From Guadua angustifolia (Eukaryota; Streptophyta; Magnoliopsida; Poales; Poaceae): a DNA stretch of 64,000 nucleotides. The DNA lies in contig CM070511.1 in NCBI GenBank assembly GCA_036346375.1, forward strand, positions 8,990,001 through 9,054,000, in the 5' to 3' direction. Position numbers and translations under genes: made by a program. Positions 1-12,671 of this stretch are shown here, in pieces; within the stretch, counting starts at the first letter, position 1, and every line of letters starts with the position of its first letter. The notes beneath the pieces were generated by a model. The model ran no database searches. It was not told the DNA's origin and saw only the letters and a list, made by a program, of their open reading frames with translations.

Positions 1-1194
1 TCTGCTCACTCTCTAGTGCCAGAACATTCAGCTTCAAGACCCTATTGTCAGGAGGATAGTATTCCTACTGAAGTATATGAAGGCAGTTCTTGGAATGCTA
101 AAGAGCAATCTTATGAGGAAGATACAACAACTCAGATTATCTCAAGTCCTCATGATGATCAACAAACTGAAGAACAACAAATTCATCATCTCTAAGAAAT
201 GGCTGCAGCTACCAGATTTATGGAAAGCCAAGGTGTAAGACAAGGTGCTCATGACCATGAGGCTGGAGGTTCAGGAGTACCTCAAGGATATAACTATGGG
301 ATAGGAGGGTTAGAAATGCCTCAAGGATTTGATCAAACCTTTTACCCTCCACCTCCAGAGGCTCACCCAGAACATGCACAGTAAGACACTTTCCTTGGAT
401 GGGAACATCTTTTTGATACACAACCTACATGGTTTCCATCGTTTGAGCAGCAATACTATGATGATCAGAGAGGCTTTCAAGCAAAATATGAAGAGGAACA
501 AAGACTTGCAGCTCAACGACATGAAGATCACATGAGAGCTATGCAGCAGTACCATCACCAGATCCAAGAACAAATGAGAAGACAATATGAAAAATAGGTC
601 AAATTTAGGAATGAAACATATTCAAGGTTTGACCACATGAGAAGAAATCAATGGGATCTGAGAAATTAGGTTGAGCAGCTTGGCACCAACCAGAATCTAC
701 TAAAAGATAGACTGTATGATATGAACTTGAAAATGGACCAAAATTAGAAAAGTCTCTACAATCAAGCTGATGCTGCTTTCAAGAGGAGTCATAGTGCTTT
801 TGATTGGATTGGTGAACACTTGGAAGAGCATTTTGACTACACTGAACAAGCTATCAAGGAGTTTAGAGATTATCAGAACATCATTGGGGGTCATACTATT
901 GATGGGTTATGCGAGATCACTGAATCTACAAATATCATCAATGAATCTTTGAACAAGATGCAACAAGATCTTCATAATCTGTCTCTCCAACCAGGTGATC
1001 TAGACTATCCGAGCTGGTATGACCAAGTAATGGCCTCAGTGCCAAGTCTTCAAGCTCTAGAAAAGTCAGATGAAGAAGAAGTTCAGATTGTCTCCCCTCC
1101 TAGAAAAAGCTCAGTTTTAGACAGCTTAAGAGGACCTTCTCTAGATGCAAATAGACCCTTTTTGACAATTGATGCCAAAGGGGGAGAATCTTAG
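1..1194 (+). pseudogene. Envelope-like / 3' ORF of a Sirevirus-type copia element, broken
   Basis: One plus-strand frame (codon starts at positions 1, 4, 7...) stays coherent from the window edge to the stop at 1192-1194, interrupted only by stops at 193 (TAA), 382 (TAA), 595, 667 and 745 (all TAG). The conceptual protein is rich in Gln, Glu and His, with a coiled-coil-like middle (around DDQRGFQAKYEEEQRLAAQR) and a negatively charged tail (SDEEEVQIVSPPRKSS). An extra ORF between pol and the 3' LTR is typical of Sireviruses, where it is called envelope-like; that assignment rests on position and composition, not on a recognised domain. It lies directly upstream of the polypurine tracts and 3' LTR. 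The stops are single-base changes of Gln-type codons, so this is an old copy. The 5' part lies outside the window. Confidence 0.6.
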
Positions 1195-1265
1195 TAGATT
1201 TAGTTCTCTCTGGGCCACTATATGTAAAAAGGAGTGTTGGTGACCTTTAGATGAGTCTAAAACCT

Positions 1266-1309
<44 letters not shown>

Positions 1310-1725
1310 TGATAATTGTGCACTTTTGTGCTTTGGATGTGAACTTGAACTTTAAGCATGCTCTAAAGATATCATCACTCTGTTCTAGTACTATGTTTAC
1401 TATGGAGTTTCTTAGATGTCCTAATTTTGTGATGCTTTGTTAAGCTCTGATATAGTTTAGTTTGATAAAGTTCAGTTTTAGGCTCTGATGTATTCAATCT
1501 TGGTGTTTATGCTCTGATAATTTTTGCTCTAAATGATAATGACTAGCTTTAAATGCTCTGATACATTGATTAGCTCTGAAATGTCCTATCTTGCACACAT
1601 TTAGGGGGAGCATAAATCCCTGCATAAAACTGCTAATACTCTGTCAAGCTAACTCTGTTTTGCAGAATATTTGAAATAGTATTGACTTAAAAAGTATGTT
1701 TTCATCAATCATCAAAAAGGGGGAG
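1177..1725 (+). other. Multiple polypurine tracts before the 3' LTR
   Basis: Three purine runs of the form A(n)GGGGGAG occur at 1177-1186, 1604-1610 and 1714-1725. The last ends two bases before the LTR and is the expected plus-strand primer. Repeated copies of this tract are a known Sirevirus hallmark. A (TG)n microsatellite lies between the first and second. Confidence 0.75.
1274..1306. repeat. (TG)n microsatellite
   Basis: An uninterrupted TG dinucleotide run of about 16 units, preceded by a short AT run, in the non-coding stretch between the envelope-like ORF and the 3' LTR. Confidence 0.95.
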
Positions 1726-1727
1726 AT

Positions 1728-3448
1728 TGATAGAATCTAGGCCCCCTAAATTCTTTTATCATGATTAATTATATGATTTGGTGTTGATGACTAAGTCAAT
1801 AAATCTCTAAGCTATGAAGAATATTGGTTGGAGCATCAAAGAAATCTATTGAAATGACAATGTTAAGGTTTCTTGTTACTAGTTTTTGGCTTTGGAGATG
1901 ATTCAAGCCAAATAGCTAGGATTATTTTAGTTTGGTCGTACTATAAAGGGGGACTGTTCACAAGTTAGTGAATTGGTTCACAAGGCTAAGACAAATTAGA
2001 CTGCTTAGACTTAAAAATTCTTTAGTTATTCTGTCCTTGAATCAAAACCATCCCCTTCTCAAAGTCTAAATAATTCCCGGACTAAACTTCTCTTGTTCTC
2101 AAAATTCAGTACGGCACATACTTAGCCAAAAATCCATTTTCGCTGGACCATTCCATTTTTTAGTCCAGCGCTAAAACTTACACTCTAACCTAACCTACCG
2201 CTTTCACAACGGACAATCTTCGCTAACTCAAAATTTAGTTCGGCACAGTTGTATTTCTTTCGGTTAGACTTCCCTAGTATCAAAAAGGTCTTCCTGTATA
2301 AACTCTATGGAATCCCTTCTGCGGCGGACCAAATATATTAGTCCGGTATACCTGATAAAATACTCAAAATCCTCACCGGACCATATTCAGTTAAGTCCGT
2401 TGCGAAAGTCTCCTTTGATTAGAGCTAACCGAGCGCACACCATTCACGCCGGACCAATCTTCGCTATCTCAAAATTCAGTCCGACGCAAAAGCATTTCTC
2501 TCGGTTAAATCCTTGTGTTGCTTCAAAAAGTCCATTGCTGTAAACTTCTTCAAAATACATCTACGGAGGACCAAATTATTCGGTCCGGCGCACATGTAAA
2601 TCTCACACTTCTTTGACGGACCAAAACGTCCAAACTTCCTATGTACTGTGGACCAAATTTTTTAGTCCAACGCAAATAGTCAAATTGGTCCGGAGTACAC
2701 AGAACTAGTATCGCTAGATTAATTTGTTAAGTCGGTTGCAAACGTATAATCCTGATTTTTGATAGTTTGACATGTTTCAACGGTCACAGTGGTAGGTGTA
2801 ATGACTATTTTCTATCCAAATGCCTATATAAGCATTTCCTGAGCCATCTACCACAGTACTTTATGATCTCCTTGACATTTTAGTATCCTTAGAACTCTCA
2901 TTCAACCAAGGAGACTATGCTTCACTCTCAACTCCTAAAACTTAACTCTTTTGAGGTTTTAGCTCCAAGCTTAGTCTAGTTGTGTTGAGTTGAGAGATCC
3001 AAGAGACAGGGCTTGTGCTTAGTCTATTACTCTTGGGTCTTAGTGATCCTAGACGGCTTGAAGGCCGTGAAGGTGCGACCTGTCCAAAGGTGTTTGTGGA
3101 AGGCCACCTTGTTTGTGAGAGGTTTGGAACTCACCTCACCGGAGTGGTGAAAGAGTTGCCCTAGTGAAGACCAATGCTACTACGACTAGCTTTGGGGAGC
3201 TATACTTCAAGAAGAAGTGCTTCAACGTGGAGTAAAAGGCAAGCTCTGAACCACAGGATAAAATTCTTGTCTCTCTTGTGCTCTTTCTTGTTGTTGAGTT
3301 ATTTTCGCTACCATTCATTGTTTGTACTTTACATTCTGTCATCTTGCTTTGATTAGCTTTTTTTAAAGCTAGGAAATCATTCTGTAATTAAGAAGTTAAA
3401 ATTTGCAAGTTGCCTATTCACCCTCCTCTAGGCTAACTTGATCCTTCA
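1728..3448 (+). mobile_element. Sirevirus-like copia 3' LTR
   Basis: The LTR starts TGATAGAATCTAG right after the polypurine tract and ends ...CTTGATCCTTCA, an ending shared with Sirevirus LTRs (the solo LTRs at 23464 and 32880 also end GATCCTTCA in their own orientation). It is 1721 bp, within the usual Sirevirus range. About eight imperfect palindromes pairing GGACC with GGTCC or AGTCC lie at 2140-2700, upstream of the TATA box; such LTR palindromes are characteristic of Sireviruses. The first five bases beyond it are GAAAT, the presumed target duplication, but the partner copy is outside the window. Confidence 0.8.
2825..2832 (+). promoter_or_regulatory. TATA box of the Sirevirus LTR
   Basis: TATATAAG follows the palindrome cluster and precedes the R/U5 part of the LTR. 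It would start transcription around 2855-2865. Confidence 0.6.
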
Positions 3449-6400
3449 GAAATAGGGTTATAGCTACCAGTACCACTATATAGCAAATTTACAGAAAATA
3501 CGACATGCATAAATAGATTTGATAAAACAAAATAAAATTAAAACACTGGTTTCAATATGATTAAAGGGGTGCTTGCCTTGCTTTGTTAGTTCAGCGGTCG
3601 ACTCTGGGTCATGGTCTTCAATAGTAGCTTCAATTGCATCAGCGTCTACACGTCCGTACCATACAACAACAATAAGAAGTAATAACAATATGAAACAAAA
3701 GAAATCAAATGAAACCAAATTCAAAATAAAATAGAATTGAACTTTTTGGTGATAAAAATGTTTTAAATACTGATCTCTCATTTCTTAACTTCATTTATTT
3801 ATATTATGGATCTTAGGGTTTATACGTTGGGTTATGCTTTTAATAGAATTCAGATGCAAAGCATGTTTAAATAGAATCATTTTTATGGAACATGATGGTG
3901 TTAACTCCGAGGTAATTTTGAGATGATCCTATGAGTATTAATGTTTATTTATGTTATTATATTTGTTTTCTAATCATATATTTTTCTAAAGTTTATGTTA
4001 TATATGGTTAGATTTTGTTTTAGATTTGTGATTGCACTTCACATAGATATGCCCCCATTTTTGTAACATTAGTAGGTCTTGACCCTCGAAGTGTCTTGAA
4101 ATTGGCTTTGTATGTTTTAACTTATATTTGTGAAAGTTATTAATATTTTAGTTTTCATGTACATAGAAAATAAATCTATTATGAACAAAATCCAAATCTG
4201 GTCAAACACTAAACCTTCTAGCAGATTTGGGACTTCAATGGTTTCAGTGATTCGTTGAGATTTATTTTTATTATTCTTAGGGCTTATTTATAATAGTTAT
4301 TCACATTTGAATTTGCATGCATTGGAAATTGCACTATTCATGAATCCAGCATGATTAGGGTCAAATACAAATATTTTTGCAGGTTTACAGTGCTCATGGT
4401 CTTAGTAGTGTATAAAAATTTGTTTCACCTTATTTGAAGCTAATTTGCACAATTCTATATAGAGCATGTTCTATTATTGTGTGTATTGAAAACATGGTTA
4501 TGTATAAACTTGATTTAGACTTAGTTAGATATGAAATAGTTTTTCATAAACAGGGTTATAATGATCTTAGAAAGTCTTAAGAATCGGTTTTACTCTATTT
4601 TGGATTTTTATGCATGAGTTATATCAATTTGAATTTTCAATGCATTGAAATTAACTTATTCATGTATTTGATATAATTTAGGTTCAAATCTAAATGTTTA
4701 TGTAGAACTAGATTATCTCATGTATTAGCATATTGCATAATTAATTTCATAATTTTAGGAGTTAGGGTTTACTCATTTTATATATTGATCATATTAGGGT
4801 TTATTTCAAATTTAAATTTAAATAATTAAAATTTTGGTTCAAAAATAAATATTTTTCCATATTTTGAAACTAAATGAATTTACACAAATTTATAAATTTG
4901 TTTCACTTCATTTGGAGTTAGGATGCAAAACATACACATATTTTATGTTCTAGTTTTTTTAATTTTCCAAAAAGGCAAACACGCTTTCGAGTCTAGAAAG
5001 CACACTTCCTATTTTTGTCTGACTTTGAATTAACCACTGTGACCGATGGGCCTAGACTACAGTGGCTCAATGTGGCCCACTGGTCAGAGACCGAGAGTAG
5101 GGGAGGCTTGGGCGGGAGCTCGCTGGAGCATAGGAGGCCCGGAGATCAGCTGCTTAGGGCCGTGTCAGTTGGAGGGAGTAACGGCAAACCTAGGGCACAG
5201 GTTGGAGAGGTTCGGGGCTGGCCGGAGCATAGGTCATAGTGGAGAGGTGCAGCGATCATGGTAGTGGTTGGCGGAAGAAGAACGAGAGTAGCCTAATCTT
5301 AGATGAGTACAGTTTGAGCATCAAGGAGCTCGAAGAGACCCATTTTATCAGTTTTCTTGTGGTGGGAATGGCGGAGGGAGGCTACCACCATACATCGCCT
5401 ATAGAGAAGAAGGTACCGTGGCAGAGATACAATGGGGTTAGTTGCTACAATTGAATGAGGGGAAACTATTAACAGATGCTTATGATGCTGGGATTACTTT
5501 GAATCGAGCTTTATCCTACCAGTTCGAAAAATTTGATTTTCAGCCCAGGCGTGAAGTTTTATGGCAAAGGCAGGGCAGTGGCACAATTTGGAGTGAAGTT
5601 CGGTGTGTGGGACTCCAGGGAAGATGTGTGGTGCTATGGTAGCCCTAGGAGTGCTTGGCGTGTTTTATAGGTGGAGCTAAGCAGTAGCACAGGGTTTGAA
5701 TGGGGATGCATTGTAATTCTGCTTAGGTGCATAGGTCTTCCGCTGCCATAGTAGTGAGGCAATGTGGCCATGGCAAGGTATGGCGAGGGTAGAGCTCGGG
5801 CAGCGTGCTTTGGTAGTATACGGTGGCAAAGTCGATTGACATAGGGAGATGCTCAAGATCCTTTGGCTGAGGAGAAGAGCGAAACTGGCTACTGGGGTCC
5901 AGAGACAGAGAGTCAAGGCCAAGAGGCATTGGAGTTCTCACGGTGACCAAAGTCAGCATAGAGGTGTTGCACACGGGAGAACAGTGTTGATCCTACCGTG
6001 GCAGTGATTCATTCGGCAAAAGTTTGCCATGGTAGCAAATGGGCAAGGCGGTGCTGTGCTCAGTGTTGAAACTTCTTGCTCAAATGGGACGAGGCGACGA
6101 TCTACTATGGCACTGGATCGACTAGCGTTTGCTTGCCGCGGCAAAGATTGGGCAGGAGTGAGGCAGGTTCGACTGAGGAGAAGACAAGATAACTAGTGAT
6201 GCTGTCAAGTGGAGTCTGGAATACAGGACTGGTCCCGCATGCAGTGAAAGAAAAAGGAGAACCAACTTACTTCTTCCCTAGATAGACCAAGAATTATGTA
6301 ATTAATTGAAGCAATATTCCTTATCAAATATTTTTGAAACTTTTTATGCATCATCTAGAGATGATCTTGAACTTACTATAGAAATTTCGGCTAAAGACTT

Positions 6401-7103
6401 TATCTGTGGAAATTTATAAAATTCTAACAAGACTGTTGCAACAAAAATTTATTTTATAATTTTTATTTTTCTTATATTTAAAATTATTTTTATTTTATAT
6501 GATAGTTTTTTGTGTGATCCTAGTGGTTTTTGGGAGCTACCATAAAAAGTTTAGATGATGATCAACCATATATGATTTTAGAAAATTCTAGCATGCTTTA
6601 TGCTGATTAATTTCTGTTTCTATTTTTGATTTTATAAATTCAATAAATTTGATTATTAGTTTTTGAAAACTTTTTTGTACTTTACTGTAGTTATGTATAT
6701 GATGTAGAAAAATTTATAGGATATGAAAAGGTTTGTACAAAATTTATTAGTTCTAACATTTTGCTGTTCTTAGTCTTATATCACTGTTTTTGCTTTCTTA
6801 TCAATATTAAATGTGTTCATATTGCTTTAAAAATTTTATGGATTACTTTGGAGGTAGATTAGTATTATTTAGATTTTCTCATGATTTTATATTTATATGG
6901 TTTAGCCTTCATATTTTGAGAAGAGGCAATTTAATATTGTAATTTGATTTTGGACCTACATTAAATGTTTTTAAATGATTCTGAAATTCTTTCGGAAGTC
7001 TTTGGGGTGATCTTTAAATTTAATTATATTTTCTTTGAATTTTCTCTTATACGATTTTCGTCTTTATTATTTTATCCATTTTTGAATTTTTAGGGATGTT
7101 ACA
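3449..7103 (-). mobile_element. Decayed Tekay-like LTR (3' LTR, minus orientation)
   Basis: The right edge reads GGGATGTTACA at 7093-7103. Read on the minus strand this is a TGTAACATCC start, like the other Tekay-type LTRs here. It is followed by the pol-end/polypurine motif also seen at 54988-55026. The left part appears cut by the Sirevirus LTR ending at 3448. The segment is mostly AT-rich (3700-4980), then a GC-richer block (5000-6230), then AT-rich again, a composition like the LTR at 51950-54987. Short ORFs at 5015-6144 are not supported as genes. The fragment at 3452-3490 resembles the reverse complement of 10320-10365, so more than one remnant may be joined here. Confidence 0.5.
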
Positions 7104-9374
7104 ATCTACCTCCCTTACAGGAATCTCGTCCTCAAGATTCGATGGGAACAAGAAGTTGAGGAAATTCTTCTTTGAAGGTGATCTTTTGGAGTGTGCTCAA
7201 CAAGGACGCAAAGACACTTTTTGAGTTAAGATATGAGGAAGGCATTAGGGACGTTAGATAGTGGTGGTGGCACCAACAGCTCATATGCCATCTCGCTCTT
7301 GTTTTCAAGGATACGATAGGATTCAATATACCAAGGAGATGGTTTTCCTCAAATCTGGTAACGGCGAACATGGGTGTCATTCGTGTTCCAAGTCAATAAT
7401 TCGGAGGCAATCTTGGCAATTTTTTTGGAAATACGTTGGGGTACTCTTATGCTTCAGGTGCTCGACTAAGTCCTGTAACCGAGGCAGATTAAAGGAATGG
7501 TTGCTGAATCGAGGCACCATGAATAGAAAAGAATTCAATCCGGGGAAGGATACGTGATACGTCAAAGTGATTGAAATGGAAGGAAAGGTGTATTGGGAAA
7601 ATATAGAAAGTTGACATCAAGGGGAGTGTTCAAGTGCAATGGCAAATTTGGATGGCTCAACAAGTGCTGATGGGGTTAACATGAGATAAGTACCTTAAAA
7701 CCACTTTTAAATATAAGTTTAATGTTAAGGTTTAGGTTGAGATAGAACAGGGGTGTTGCTACTTGGTGGTTGTGATTTAGAAGTGTCATTGTTTCTATGG
7801 GCTTACTTATGGACCAAATATAGATATTTGCTACATATTACTAATCTGTTAAGAATGATTAAGATGATAAATGCTTAATGTGGGTTAGGAAAGGGGTTAT
7901 TCATTCATTAAAATATTATTTTAAGAATGGTCTCTACATGGATTAGGTAATTGCTAGTCAGTTTATAAGACAACGTTTCATTCCTGAAAAATTTCTTATT
8001 TAGATTTTCTTATTAATTAAGGGTTGTCACATCTAAATTCTATCCTAAGGGTTAACTATTCACGAGAATAACCCAAGGACCTATACAAAAGACTTTGCAA
8101 TAAAAGTTCAGTAACACATAAGACTATATTCAAACTAGTACATAGGGCCCAGGGTGTCTAGAATTCTCTTTTTTTTAACTATTAGCCTATCCTTGTGTAC
8201 GATTATGCAGCCTAATGATGTTGGTCCTTCATTTCTTCATGAAGCGGCTTGATGACATCAGGATCTCTTCTAAGGCTCCCATTCTATCTCAGAAACATAA
8301 GACCTTTCTAGCTCTAGCTTAGAATTGTTGTATATTATCTAGATAATGCAACGAGGAGGGTAAAGTGATAGTCTTTTCAGTTTCAGAGGTATGGTCAGGT
8401 AGATTGAGTAGTGATTGGCCTAAAGTGGCTTATATATTTTTGGCGGTTGCTAGTATGGTGAGTCTTGGCCTTGATTCATTTAGGGGTGGTGTAGGATCAA
8501 GTATAGCTGGTGGCGATGGAGGTTGTGCTATTAATTTTGATTGGGCTAGATTTGGGGAAATGCCTGTGACTAAAAGAATATGCAGGTGAGAAGTTCTATA
8601 GAAAGAAGAGATAAGCTTGTAAAAAGTTCTATAGAAAGAAGAGACAAATTATTTTACAAATATTTCTTTTTAACCTATGGGTTGAGGTTTCAAGGTTCAT
8701 ACACAAGGGCAATTTATTATGGAGTTTTAACCAATCGGTTAAGTTTACACATAAATCAGCCCAGACAAGTAAAAACCAATTACGAGTAGTAAAGTACAAA
8801 CACACATAAAAATTGGCATATATTACTGAGGTGGAATATTACTAATATACATAAGGCTTCCTTTATTAAGGGAAAACCTAATATACTCTAATCTTCCATG
8901 TTTTATTACTAGGTGACACCAGCTCTTCATGGATTAGGATCTTCAAGCTTTACTTTCTTCTTGTAGGGTTTGACTGATGTAATTTCTTAAAGTGTGGCAC
9001 CTGGAGATGAGTCCTCTCTAACTGATGCCTATCTAAGGTAGTGAATTCGTGGTTGCCCTGTGAAGTGTCACATTTGTCTCCTCGAGGTTACTGGCATAGA
9101 GGTTGTAGTTGTCACTGACCGAGTATAATTCTTAAGGGAAGAGGAATTTTGATATAAACCGAAATGAAAGTAGGGGTAAGAGTAAGAACTTAGGAAGGAG
9201 GAAATAATAGCAATGACTCCCTTTGCACTATAATAATTTATGGAAATTAAAATTTTGAATATGGCCCATCCTAATATTATTGACCTTTCTATCTGGGGTT
9301 TATCCTACAATCAATATGGCTATTAACAACCAATCTCAGGTTTATTCTGCAATCAGTATGACTCTGATACCAAT
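7104..9374 (-). pseudogene. Gutted internal region of a Tekay-like gypsy element
   Basis: Only the end of pol is recognisable. On the minus strand near 7330-7180, one frame gives YRILENKSEMAYELL and then LKKCLCV, matching the integrase C-terminal linker (usual family form YRILE...AYRL...LPP...SN VHNVFHVSQLKKCL). A shifted frame ends KEEFPQLL, matching the end of the chromodomain. Most of the chromodomain between LKKCL and KEEFP is absent, and frameshifts are frequent. At the other edge, 9361-9372 reads on the minus strand as TGGTATCAGAGT, an initiator-Met tRNA primer-binding site with one change. Edge to edge the internal region is only 2.3 kb, so gag and most of pol are deleted. The block also carries a tandem duplication of TTCTATAGAAAGAAGAGA at about 8591 and 8627. 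Confidence 0.55.
9361..9372 (-). other. Primer-binding site (tRNA-iMet type)
   Basis: The reverse complement is TGGTATCAGAGT. The canonical initiator-Met site ends in GAGC; compare the intact copy at 60631-60642. It marks the 5' LTR/internal junction of the decayed element. Confidence 0.65.
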
Positions 9375-10370
9375 TATAAGAACCCTCCTTTTTGGTACAG
9401 AATACCAAGAATGATGATCTATGTGTATGCAGTACTTGTCCCATGATCAGTGGCTAGTACACACATTTACAACAATTGATAACACATCCATACTCAACAT
9501 TAAATATAATAACAGTAATTTATGCAATAAGGACTTACAAAACAGTGTATGTTGTAGTGGAAAGAAGCAAGTCTTGTAATATGCTTATCCAACTCTCAAA
9601 CAACTGACAAGATATAAGCCCTAGAAAATCACATCCTCGACATTCCCGTATCCTGCGATGAAGAGTATATCTTCATGGCCTTATTTTCTTTTCCATTTAA
9701 AACAATAAATTAAGCATGGTTGAGTACTTTTGTGCTTAGCAAGACTTAGCATGTATTTGCAAAATACAGTAATATACAGACTATGTCAAAGGAGGCTTCT
9801 ATGATTAATTTACGTAAAGAAAAATTGGACATGTAAATCAAGTAGTAATTTGCAAACGAAATTTCATAAGAGCAAGATTAATAGGCATGAAAATAACAAG
9901 TATGTAAGCATAAAGTAACAATTCACAGTTCTCTATGATTATGAGTACCACGTCATCTTATTGCTATTCCCTGTCATATATTCTAAAACAAACACTTCCC
10001 AACAAATGTCTCCAATACAAACCATTTAGAAATTACCAAAACTTCTAACTAGTGCAAGCGCACCAAGTGTCTCTTAACCACAAGAACAGCTTTTCAAAAA
10101 GATTTACACTCTGCAGAGGTGTACAACTTTACTCACTAGTCATGATCTTTTAATTTTGCTGCTATCTTCACGCTCCTTTGGAGTTTAGCCAGAATGTTCA
10201 CAATAAAAACTTTTACATTACCTAGGTTAACTTTGCACTAGCCCGGTGATGTCAAACCCCTGCTATGGCGGCAAAAACACACACCCAAGACATGATAACA
10301 TTCACATAGTAACCAAGGCAGTTGCTATATTGTGGTACTGGTAGATATACCTATTATCTAATGGAACTTC
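9375..10370 (-). mobile_element. Tekay-like 5' LTR fragment (minus orientation)
   Basis: It begins TATAAGAACCCTCC just beyond the primer-binding site; an original TG start mutated to TA is likely. About 85 bases in it reads GGCTAGTACACACA, comparable with ACGCTAGTACACACAG at the same place in the intact Tekay LTRs. No ending could be fixed; the limit given is where similarity to the inverted copy at 10860-11200 fades. Confidence 0.45.
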
Positions 10371-11200
10371 CTTAATAAATATTGATTTGTGAACTTTGAT
10401 AACCCTAGGATATGGTTAGACAGTGCATAATGTCAACATAGGTATACGCGATTACTTAATAATCATGCATAGCCATACTTTAGTAGTGGAAGCTGAAATA
10501 ATCAGATTATATTATTTCTTGAGAATTTAAAAAGGTTGGATATGATTAAAGATACTGTTATTTTGGTGAAAATGAAAATAAAACTATGGTTTTGACTCAT
10601 GCTGTTGTTGGTGCATGTGACTTGCACGTAGATAGGGGGAGATTATCGTCCGAGTCGGATTATTGACCGAACATAGTGTTGTATATTCCAAAGGATATCC
10701 GTGTAACCATAAGTGTTGGTATGGAACGGTTTTAGCTTATTAAGTTACTTAGGTTTAACTTTACACATTGGAAACCTAGAGTAGTATGGACTTTCTAGAA
10801 CGGATTGCTCGTAGGGGTGTCCACACAAAGGTGTGAGTGAAACACATACCAATTCAACGGTGTACGTAGTACTATGGGGAGAAGTGAGGACTCAACAGGG
10901 ATGGACTATTGGGTGTATAGTGATTGTGTAAATATCTTCCGCCATCATAGTATGGATTTGTTGTCACCGGGCTAGTGCAAAGTTAGGTATGTGTAATGTA
11001 ATGGTTATGTCATGACTCTCTGTGGCACACCAAAGGAAGTGTATTTCTAATAGCTTGCAAAAAGAGTCAGCCATTTCTTGTGGGTAAAGCTATACACCTC
11101 TGCAGAGTTTAAATTTTTTTGAAAAGCTGTGCCCGAGGTCATGGGAGACTTGGCAAATTGACACTAGTTAGATGTTTTGATATTTTCAAAAAGTATTGAA
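10030..11200. repeat. Inverted pair of related LTR segments
   Basis: The arm at about 10030-10350 and the reverse complement of 10860-11200 share blocks in the same order: TCTAACTAGTG, CACAGCTTTTCAAAAA (CA[A/G]CTTTTCAAAAA), CTCTGCAGAGGTGTA and ACTTTGCACTAGCCCGGTGA. The spacer of about 500 bp contains no gene. They are probably two related LTRs that landed head to head. Confidence 0.6.
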
Positions 11201-12663
11201 TTAGAAATATGTGTTGGAAAGATTTTATTTTAGATTTTACTCTAGGGATTGGCAAAGGAAAGTTGATATTTTATACTAGGGATTAGCAATAGATGATACG
11301 TTACTCACAATCATGGAGGACTATGAGTTATTATTTTATACTGTCTTACTTGTTATTTTCATACCATACAAAACTTGCTTTTACAATTCCGTTTGTAATT
11401 TACTATTTAGTATTTATTCAACTTCACTTTCTGCAATACAAATTCCATTTGCTATCTACTATTCAGTATTTACAATTCAACTTCACTTTCTACAAAATAA
11501 CTGTAGAAACCTTTCCTTTGATATATCCTACATAAATCTACTATATCTGTGTTTGTGATACATTACAAGTCTTCCTAAGTACACAAGTACTCAACCTTGT
11601 TTTATTTGTTGGTTTAGGTGAAGTTAGCGAATTTCCAAGACGGCGCATATATTGGTGCAGGTTACATGAATTATATTGACGAGATTTTCTAGGGTTTATA
11701 TCTTGTTAGTTTGTCTAAGAGTTTTTATGGGCATACCACAAGGCTTTTGAACTTTTCCACTACAACATATTCCATCTTGTAAGATTTTATTTTATAATTA
11801 ACTTCTGCTATTATATAATATTGTGTTTGGATGTGTTACCAATGTTGAAAAATGTGCGTAATAGCTGCTGATCATGGAACTAATATTATACGAACATAAG
11901 ACCTTCATTTGTAAAAAAGAGAGTCGTCACATATGAATTCTAATAAAATATGATTATCAAAATTTAAACAATGCACAAATTTTTAAAAATAAAATTTTCA
12001 TAAAATTATTTCCCAAAAATTTCTTTTGTACAGTTTCATTTATGAATTATATCCATTGGGCACAAAATTTTTATTACAGAATTTCTACTCTTGAATTTCG
12101 AAACATAATATCTAATCTATGTAGTATGCTCTAGCAAGGTTTTTCCTATTATACCTCTATTTATTCTCTCACTTTATTGCTACCTAAATAAAGTATTATC
12201 TTTTATCTTCTAAGATAATTAAATGTGATATCTAAGTCGTTTTCTCTTATATCTTTCCTAAATTCACCTATGCATATTAAATAAAATCAAAATATGCCTT
12301 ATGTACGGTAGCTAGCTACACACCGCATTTCGTCACTGTCGAGATGAGTGTACATGCATACAAACGGAAGTTAAGCCTACTCGAAAATATCTTGGGCTAC
12401 TTTTCCTCTGTCTTGTGTCTTTCGGCGAGCACATACACGGGCGGATAGGCGCTAGCACGACAGGACAAAAAACTCAGAACACTTTGGTATCTTATTGTGC
12501 TTCTTCCTACCTTTATATCTCCTGGCATGCAAGTACGCGTGGTACTCGTGCATCACATGGACGTCTTCGTTCAGATGCATGAATGAATTCTAGAAACATC
12601 CATAGGCCCTTACACAGTTCGTATCATACCACGGCCCTGAATCAATCGTTTTACATTTACGTA
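11200..12663. other. AT-rich interval without a recognisable gene
   Basis: No coding pattern is visible. A short pyrimidine/A-rich duplication lies at 11390-11500 (CAATACAAATTCCATTTGC / CAATTCAACTTCACTTTC). A possible decayed LTR edge, GTCGTCACATATGAATTC, is at about 11922-11940. The rest has no recognisable feature. Confidence 0.5.
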
Positions 12664-12671
12664 CATTTGTG

